NCBI GenBank assembly: GCA_946482355.1
Contig: CAMLRE010000030.1
Span: 1 to 10,642, forward strand
Direction of reading: 5' to 3'
DNA: 10,642 nucleotides
Source of the DNA: an uncultured Bdellovibrio sp.
GTDB taxonomy: Bacteria > Bdellovibrionota > Bdellovibrionia > Bdellovibrionales > Bdellovibrionaceae
Part shown: piece by piece, positions 6,200 to 10,642 of the stretch
How positions within the stretch are numbered: position 1 is the first letter of the stretch
Layout of the letters: every line of letters begins with the position of its first letter
Position numbers and translations under genes: made by a program
The notes under the pieces: generated by a model
What the model was told of the DNA's origin: nothing
What the model saw: the letters and a program-made list of their open reading frames with translations, nothing else
Database searches by the model: none

Positions 6200-7537
6200 A
6201 TGAAAAAAACAGTTGTAGCAATGCTTTTAGCTCCGATGTTAGCTCAAGCGACTTTAACTCCGAACTTACCAGGTCGCGGTGCTGAATTAATTCAGTTAGA
6301 CAGAGGTGAGCTTTGTTATATTCCTAACCGTCTTGAAGGTGCTGATTACTCTAAAAAAGATCTTGAGCGCGAGCGCGATCTTTGCGGTTTAAATATCGGT
6401 ACAACAGCGGCTGTTTGCGGTAAAACAGCATCTACAAATCCTGCTTTAGAATTTTTCCAAGTTCCAGAAGGTATGACAGCTCAGCAAGTTCAAGCTATGG
6501 GTTGTGAACGTAAAGAAACAGCGACTCAAAAAGATTTCAAAAAATTAGCTAAGTATAAATCAAGCACAAGCTGCTCTTATACACCATCGCTTTTAGCTTA
6601 TTACCACGTGTCTAGATTTTTAGGTAATATCAATCAAGTTCCACCAGTTGTTTTACGTACAGTTGATGCTAACTTACATAAATCAATCGGTGATAAAACT
6701 TACGCAGGTATCAGCAACAAGCAAGAGCTTATCGCTCAAACTTGGGCCGGTCTTTTATCAATCTTAACTAAAAAGCAAGCTCACCCGAAAGCAACGAACA
6801 TCTTTACTGATGATTACAACTACAGTTTCGGTGCTTTACAAATGAATCCATCGAAAGAAGAAAAATACACTGAGATGTTTAACGGTGGCTCTGACCAACC
6901 AACTCGTACAGCTAACTTCAAAGCTAAAAATACGACTTACTTACGTTTAATCAGCGATCAAAAATTATCTAGCTTAGGTCTTAAATGGTCTGCAGCTCAA
7001 GCTCAAGAAGTTTTAAAAATGCAAAACGTAGCTGATATGATCTTAATGGATACTATGTTAAGCCAACAAGATCGTTTAGGTAACTTACACTACACTATCG
7101 AAAGATACGGTAAAGTTGTTGGTAAAAACGGTAAACTTGAAATCAAAAAGTTAGATAAAGACGATACAACAGCAACTGAAGTTGTAGAGCTTAAAAAAAT
7201 GATGATGAAAGATAACGACTGTGGTGTTTCTAAAGAAAACCACCTTAAAAATGCTAAGTTAATCGAAGGTTTAAAACATTTTAACCCTGAAACTTTCGCC
7301 AAAGTATTAAAGCTTAATAAAATCATCAACACTGATGCTGGCGCTGGTTACTTCAAACGTGAAACAGCAATGAATGCAACTGATATCGCGACTTTCAAAG
7401 CTAACGTGGCTTATGCAGTAGCTGCATTAACAAAAACGTGCCAAGCTGGTCAGTTAACACTAGACCTTGACCTTGATAGCGCATTTGCTGGCCAAGCAGT
7501 ACCTGACTGCCGCGTAGTAATGCAAGAAAACCAATAG
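6200..7537 (+). CDS. Exported atypical kinase-like protein (FAM20/PI3K/HipA-type motifs)
   Basis: This protein of 445 residues has a signal peptide (MKKTVVAMLLAPMLAQA). Residues 133-153 (AYYHVSRFLG, then VPPVVLR) resemble the 'AAYxLxxLLG...VPPTVLR' segment of FAM20-, HipA- and PI4K-like atypical kinases. Residues 284-298 (DTMLSQQDRLGNLHY) fit the catalytic-loop pattern D-x-x-x-x-x-x-DR-x-x-N. KDNDCG at 337-342 fits the metal-binding D-x-D-x-G position. A possible ATP-binding Lys is in KYK at 118-120. The helix-C Glu normally expected just before AYY is not evident; the sequence there is SYTPSLL. Six cysteines in the N-terminal 130 residues fit an exported, disulfide-containing protein. The start ATG has GAGGA five to nine bases upstream. 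The substrate is unknown; the neighbours suggest a phosphorylated polymer or proteins in the envelope. A pseudokinase is possible. Confidence 0.55.
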   Translation: MKKTVVAMLLAPMLAQATLTPNLPGRGAELIQLDRGELCYIPNRLEGADYSKKDLERERDLCGLNIGTTAAVCGKTASTNPALEFFQVPEGMTAQQVQAMGCERKETATQKDFKKLAKYKSSTSCSYTPSLLAYYHVSRFLGNINQVPPVVLRTVDANLHKSIGDKTYAGISNKQELIAQTWAGLLSILTKKQAHPKATNIFTDDYNYSFGALQMNPSKEEKYTEMFNGGSDQPTRTANFKAKNTTYLRLISDQKLSSLGLKWSAAQAQEVLKMQNVADMILMDTMLSQQDRLGNLHYTIERYGKVVGKNGKLEIKKLDKDDTTATEVVELKKMMMKDNDCGVSKENHLKNAKLIEGLKHFNPETFAKVLKLNKIINTDAGAGYFKRETAMNATDIATFKANVAYAVAALTKTCQAGQLTLDLDLDSAFAGQAVPDCRVVMQENQ

Positions 7538-7557
7538 TTGTGGTACGATCGTAGGAC

Positions 7558-8277
7558 ATGATTAAATACCTTCTTCTTTTTACTTTCACTCTGCCGGCTT
7601 GGGCGAACAACACCAAGTCGGCTTTTTCTTTAAAAGAACAAGTTGAAAAATATCAAAAGCTCTACCCGCTTGAAGATGTTTACAACAAACAAACCGATAA
7701 CAAAGGCAATGGTAACGATGCTCTTTACGGAACCCGTAATTTTCGCGTCGTTTTAAATGGTGTTTATTACCGTGGTGGCGCGAATAATAAATTTAATAAA
7801 CACACAAAGCGCGATAATCAAAATCCCTTACCTCTTGAGGGTTTAGAAAATCTTTGCAAACAAGGTTTTTCTGAAGCGATGTATTTTTATAAAGACAACT
7901 ACGATGAATCTGAAAAAATCATCTCGTGCGGTAAAGAGCAAAAGCTAGAATATCTACAACTAGCTTCGTTAAAATCTGGAAATGAAAAAGCGCTTCTTAC
8001 TCAAGTTCACAAACATATCAAAGGTGAAATTCCAGGGCCTATGTATGGTCACTGTTGGAACGGCTGGCATGCATCAGGCTATGCGGCGGCAATTAACCTA
8101 ATGCAGTTCTGCGGCTGGGATAATAAAAAAGCTTTAGCTTACTGGCGTAAAAATACTGATGGTAATGATACGAAAGAGTACAGATCAGTGATGACGAAGG
8201 TTGAAAAATTTAAGCGTTTTGATGATAAAGATCTTCAGATCACTGATGAAGAGAAAAAACTTATCTGTCCTAAATAA
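7558..8277 (+). CDS. Exported Cys-phosphatase-like protein lacking the P-loop arginine
   Basis: This protein of 239 residues has a signal peptide (MIKYLLLFTFTLPAWA). NGVYYRGG (67-74) resembles the 'GxLYRSG' strand at the front of dual-specificity and tyrosine phosphatases. YGHCWNGWHASG (163-174) matches the HC-x5-R-(S/T) phosphate loop, with catalytic Cys at 166 and the following GYAAAINLM helix. The arginine at Cys+6 is alanine (172); a histidine (171) sits beside it. The protein may therefore be a pseudophosphatase, or use another residue to bind phosphate. It begins 20 bases after the kinase-like gene, behind a weak AGGA that is very close to the ATG and a 10-base palindrome TACGATCGTA. 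It is probably the last gene of the operon. Its stop codon directly abuts the stop codon of the convergent SnoaL-like gene. Confidence 0.55.
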   Translation: MIKYLLLFTFTLPAWANNTKSAFSLKEQVEKYQKLYPLEDVYNKQTDNKGNGNDALYGTRNFRVVLNGVYYRGGANNKFNKHTKRDNQNPLPLEGLENLCKQGFSEAMYFYKDNYDESEKIISCGKEQKLEYLQLASLKSGNEKALLTQVHKHIKGEIPGPMYGHCWNGWHASGYAAAINLMQFCGWDNKKALAYWRKNTDGNDTKEYRSVMTKVEKFKRFDDKDLQITDEEKKLICPK

Positions 8278-8670
8278 TTAAGGCGATTCTTTAACCCCGG
8301 CCCATTTAAGAGCGTCTTTTAATTCAAAATACGAATTCATCTGGGTGATTTTTCCATTTTTGAAGGCAAAGCCATCAGCCACTCGCCCATCGATCCAATC
8401 CACTTTGTCTTTTTGTCTTACGTGCACATGAACATCAACAACGACTTTATCACCTGAAATGATGAAACGTTCTGGTGTACAGCTACCTTCAGCCCAGGTG
8501 CTGCGGCCTTTAATAACGTGAGCTTTAAACCCTTCGTATCCACGATAAACGCCGCCCGATGGAGATCCTTCGAATTCGATACGTTCAATGTTTGGATCAA
8601 AAAATTTAAGAAAACCTGAAATATCGTTTCTATTAAGGGCGGCATAAACTTGCTTTAGAATTTCTTCCAT
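8278..8670 (-). CDS. SnoaL/NTF2-like domain protein
   Basis: This protein of 130 residues is predicted cytoplasmic, as no signal peptide is visible. The opening helix EEILKQVYAALNRNDISGFLKFFDPN, then IERIEFEG, the GxxxYRGYEGFKAHV segment and the beta strands VVVDVHVHVR and WIDGRVADGFAFKNGKITQMNSYFELKDAL are typical of single-domain SnoaL-like proteins of the NTF2 cone fold. Such proteins include small isomerases, hydrolases and ligand binders, and sequence alone does not give the substrate. The ATG has AAGGAG six bases upstream, and that site overlaps the stop codon of the thioredoxin-like gene, so the two are coupled. It is the last gene of the leftward thrS-infC group. No terminator is seen after it. 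Confidence 0.85.
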   Translation of the reverse strand: MEEILKQVYAALNRNDISGFLKFFDPNIERIEFEGSPSGGVYRGYEGFKAHVIKGRSTWAEGSCTPERFIISGDKVVVDVHVHVRQKDKVDWIDGRVADGFAFKNGKITQMNSYFELKDALKWAGVKESP

Positions 8671-8682
8671 ATCACACTCTCC

Positions 8683-9165
8683 TTAATTGCTAGTTCGCCA
8701 ATAACCGAACGTGGCTTTAGTGATTTTATTTTTCTTCACAGTAAAAGCTGCGGGAATGGGATAGCCCTCACCAATCATCTTTTGAAAACCTTGGCTTGAA
8801 TCAACCAGGCTATTTATTTTGTATGTCTTCGCTAATTCACAGGCCGCAGCCTGATCTTCTTTAGCTTCGTCGATACTGATAAAAATAGCGCCCTTAACAA
8901 ACTTCTTATCTTCGATTTTTTGTAAACAATTACCACAGTTTGAAGACCATAGTTCAAGATGCACATTCGCTGGAATCTTTGTAACTTCACCTGTGCATAA
9001 GTTTTTAAACTCTATTGAATGTACCGATTGTTTTACAAATTTCTTTGAATACCGTGAGGCTGTATCAGCGAAAGTCGTACTTCCGATGCTAAAAATAAAA
9101 AAGCCCAGACCAAATCTTGATCTGAGCTTTTTGAATGATAACTTTTCGAGATTTTTACTCGTCAT
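8683..9165 (-). CDS. Exported thioredoxin-like protein (CGNC)
   Basis: This protein of 160 residues has a basic n-region, then the hydrophobic GLGFFIFSIGSTTFA (about residues 19-33), which reads as a signal peptide. The thioredoxin-fold marks are strand VHLELWSSNCGNC with a CxxC at 77-80, and YPIPAAFTV (135-143) giving the cis-proline loop. The final strands NKITKATFGYW fit the end of the fold. It is probably a periplasmic thiol-disulfide protein; the direction of reaction is not clear. ATG 9165 overlaps the end of infC by 11 bases, and no other in-frame ATG, GTG or TTG lies before the signal peptide. The codons for residues 12-25 also form the infC terminator hairpin, so expression may depend on read-through or on ribosomes opening it. 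Its redox role could serve the cysteine-containing exported proteins nearby. Confidence 0.75.
   Translation of the reverse strand: MTSKNLEKLSFKKLRSRFGLGFFIFSIGSTTFADTASRYSKKFVKQSVHSIEFKNLCTGEVTKIPANVHLELWSSNCGNCLQKIEDKKFVKGAIFISIDEAKEDQAAACELAKTYKINSLVDSSQGFQKMIGEGYPIPAAFTVKKNKITKATFGYWRTSN
9091..9132 (-). terminator. Intrinsic terminator of thrS-infC, inside the next gene's signal-peptide codons
   Basis: The arms at 9119-9132 and 9098-9111 form a 14-bp stem with two G-U pairs around a 7-base loop. On the minus strand the stem runs into T6-A-T5. It begins 22 bases past the infC stop codon. The same bases code for KKLRSRFGLGFFIF of the thioredoxin-like protein. Confidence 0.85.
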
Positions 9166-9889
9166 GCTCTTCTGTGTGAGAAGTCGACGAAAGATCTTCC
9201 TTCGATAATTCAGGAAGAACTTCTTTCTGACCTTTCGGAGGATTCGCTTTTAAGTACTCTTTAATTTTAGCTGGATCCGGGGCAAGCATTGTAAACATGT
9301 TCTTACCTTCAGTTTTCGGAGCCGCTTCAACGATCGCTAAGTCTTTAACGAAATCAATCGCACGGTTAATAACTTCTAAACCCATTTCTTGGTGAGACAT
9401 CTCACGGCCCATGAAACGTAAGTTAACTTTAACTTTGTCGCCTTCAAGCAAGAAACGGCGCGCATGCTTCATTTTCGTTTCGAAATCGTGAACGTCAGTT
9501 CTTGGACGAACTTGAATCTCTTTGATCACAACAATCACTTGTTTTTTACGAGAAGCTGCTGCTTTCTTTTTGTTTTCATACTTGTACTTACCATAATCCA
9601 TGATTTTACAAGTAGGTGGCTGAGCTGTAGGTCCGATCTCGATAAGATCTAAACCACGATCTTCAGAAATACGAAGACCTTCTGGTACAGTCATAACTCC
9701 AAGCATTTCACCGTTTTCATCAATCACACGAATCTGTGGGGCACGAATGTCACGATTTACACGAAGACCATCTTTGTCTCCACGTTTTTTATCTCTGTCA
9801 AAACGATTGAATCCACCTGGTTTTGCACCTGGGGGTTTTCCTGCTCCGCCTGATCCACCGCCTGGGCGGTTATTATTAAACTGATTAAT
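9155..9889 (-). CDS. infC: Translation initiation factor IF-3 (AUU start)
   Basis: IF-3 binds the 30S subunit, keeps 50S off and checks the start codon. Family marks seen: GLRVNRDIRAPQIRVID, LIEIGPTAQPPTCKIMDYGKYKYE, KEIQVRPRTDVHDF, RFLLEGDKVKVNLRFMGREMSHQEMG. The reading frame stays open upstream of the first GTG (9727) through the conserved RVNRDIR segment to an ATT codon at 9887-9889, which has AGGAGG six bases before it. An AUU start is a known hallmark of infC, used for autoregulation. From there the protein is 244 residues, against about 180 in E. coli. The extra length is a Gly/Pro/Asn-rich N-terminal extension of about 40 residues (GGGSGGAG, KPPGAKPGG) and an acidic tail. It begins 16 bases after the thrS stop. 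Confidence 0.95.
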   Translation of the reverse strand: MNQFNNNRPGGGSGGAGKPPGAKPGGFNRFDRDKKRGDKDGLRVNRDIRAPQIRVIDENGEMLGVMTVPEGLRISEDRGLDLIEIGPTAQPPTCKIMDYGKYKYENKKKAAASRKKQVIVVIKEIQVRPRTDVHDFETKMKHARRFLLEGDKVKVNLRFMGREMSHQEMGLEVINRAIDFVKDLAIVEAAPKTEGKNMFTMLAPDPAKIKEYLKANPPKGQKEVLPELSKEDLSSTSHTEEHDE

Positions 9890-9891
9890 GG

Positions 9892-9900
9892 GACGCCTCC
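9892..9900 (-). promoter_or_regulatory. Shine-Dalgarno site that fixes the AUU start of infC
   Basis: AGGAGG, six bases before ATT (9887-9889), is a perfect match to the anti-Shine-Dalgarno sequence. No ATG, GTG or TTG lies at a suitable distance in frame, so it decides the start codon. It lies in the 16-base gap after the thrS stop codon. Confidence 0.85.
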
Positions 9901-9905
9901 TAAAG

Positions 9906-10642
9906 TTACGCCTGAGCCGGTGCTTCTATCGAAGCTTTAAGCTCTCTATTGTTTCTATTCTTTATAATCATTTCGCAAGCATTTTCCCACGAAATGTTGT
10001 TATGTAAAGTACCATCGCTTAAACGGATCGACACAGTCCCCGCTTCAGCCTCTTTATCACCTACGATAATCATGTATGGTGATTTCATTAACTGAGCTTC
10101 ACGAATCTTAAAGTTCAGTTTTTCGCTTCTACGATCAAATTCCACACGAATACCGTTCGAACGTAAATGTTTTTCTACTTTTTCGCAGAATTCGTTTACA
10201 CGGTCAGTAACGTTTAGAATTGTGACCTGAGTCGGAGCCATCCACATTGGTAAGTGGCCAGCCGTGTGTTCAAGGTAAACGCCGATAAAACGCTCTAAAG
10301 AGCCTAATACCGCACGGTGAAGCATAACCGGATGATGTTCAGCATTGTCTTCACCAGTGTATTTTAAATCAAAGCTCATCGGTAAGTTAAAGTCACACTG
10401 GATTGTGCCTAACTGCCAAGGGCGTTTAAGCGCATCAACGAACATAATATCAAGTTTTGGTCCGTAGAACGCTCCATCGCCTGGATTTACAGTGAATGGG
10501 ATATTTAAAATTTCTAACGCTTTTTGAAGAGCGCCTTCGGCTTTATCCCAAACTTCGTCTGAACCCATACGTTTTTCAGGACGAGTTGATAAGAAAACGT
10601 GGTATTCGCTCATTCCTAATTTTTGGTAAACTTCATTTAATA
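9906..10642 (-). CDS. thrS: Threonyl-tRNA synthetase, C-terminal part (runs off right edge)
   Basis: These are the last 244 residues of the class II synthetase that charges tRNA-Thr. Visible marks are YHVFLSTRPEK, the segment NPGDGAFYGPKLDIMF followed by WQLGTIQCDFNLP, and motif 3 HRAVLGSLERFIGVYLEHTAG. The latter includes the region of the zinc-ligand His and the ATP-binding Arg. The C-terminal anticodon-binding domain starts at APTQVTILNVTD. The frame is open to the right edge (it reads VYQKLGMSEYHVF there), so the catalytic N-terminal half and editing domain lie outside. It is followed by infC in the conserved thrS-infC order. Confidence 0.97.
   Translation of the reverse strand, partial: LNEVYQKLGMSEYHVFLSTRPEKRMGSDEVWDKAEGALQKALEILNIPFTVNPGDGAFYGPKLDIMFVDALKRPWQLGTIQCDFNLPMSFDLKYTGEDNAEHHPVMLHRAVLGSLERFIGVYLEHTAGHLPMWMAPTQVTILNVTDRVNEFCEKVEKHLRSNGIRVEFDRRSEKLNFKIREAQLMKSPYMIIVGDKEAEAGTVSIRLSDGTLHNNISWENACEMIIKNRNNRELKASIEAPAQA

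Noticed and set aside
1..10642. CRISPR arrays, tRNA or rRNA genes, insertion sequences, phage attachment sites
   Set aside because: I saw no regularly spaced repeats, cloverleaf sequences, transposase motifs or paired terminal repeats in the window.

Overview
The window looks like a chromosomal segment of a Bdellovibrio-like predatory bacterium (Bdellovibrionota) or a close relative. This is inferred from the moderately AT-rich coding sequence, the density of small signal-peptide proteins without obvious homologues, and the housekeeping neighbours. No 16S or other definitive marker is present, so the taxonomy is a judgement.

Layout. The right end carries minus-strand thrS (partial) and infC, which begins at an AUU codon. 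They are followed by an exported thioredoxin-like protein and a SnoaL/NTF2-like protein. The left end carries minus-strand rpmI and rplT, an intrinsic terminator, and the first half of a type 2 isopentenyl-diphosphate isomerase gene (fni). In many bacteria infC, rpmI and rplT are contiguous. Here they are separated by about 8 kb: a plus-strand block (1497-8277) plus the two small minus-strand genes (8278-9165).

The plus-strand block encodes seven proteins, each with a predicted Sec signal peptide. The first two are single genes with their own terminators: a tiny Ala/Lys/Glu-rich protein and a six-cysteine protein. Five larger genes follow. They encode (1) a helical protein with a CHAD-like motif, (2) a 428-residue protein of unknown family, (3) a protein with motifs resembling the VTC/CYTH tunnel domain of polyphosphate polymerases and triphosphatases, (4) a protein with motifs of an atypical FAM20/PI3K/HipA-type kinase, and (5) a protein with a Cys-phosphatase-like P-loop (HC-x5) whose usual arginine is alanine. 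If these assignments hold, this is an envelope-located phosphate-transfer or polyphosphate module: polyphosphate binding, polyphosphate synthesis or hydrolysis, phosphorylation, dephosphorylation. I do not recognise it as a described system. The assignments rest on motif recognition by eye and need profile searches.

Regulatory points. A near-consensus sigma70 promoter sits so close to the CHAD-like start codon that the mRNA should be leaderless. The infC terminator is embedded in the signal-peptide codons of the overlapping downstream gene. The rpmI-rplT unit has a long, potentially structured leader. Clear intrinsic terminators follow rplT, the Ala/Lys-rich gene, the six-Cys gene and infC. 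None is visible at the convergent junction at 8277/8278.
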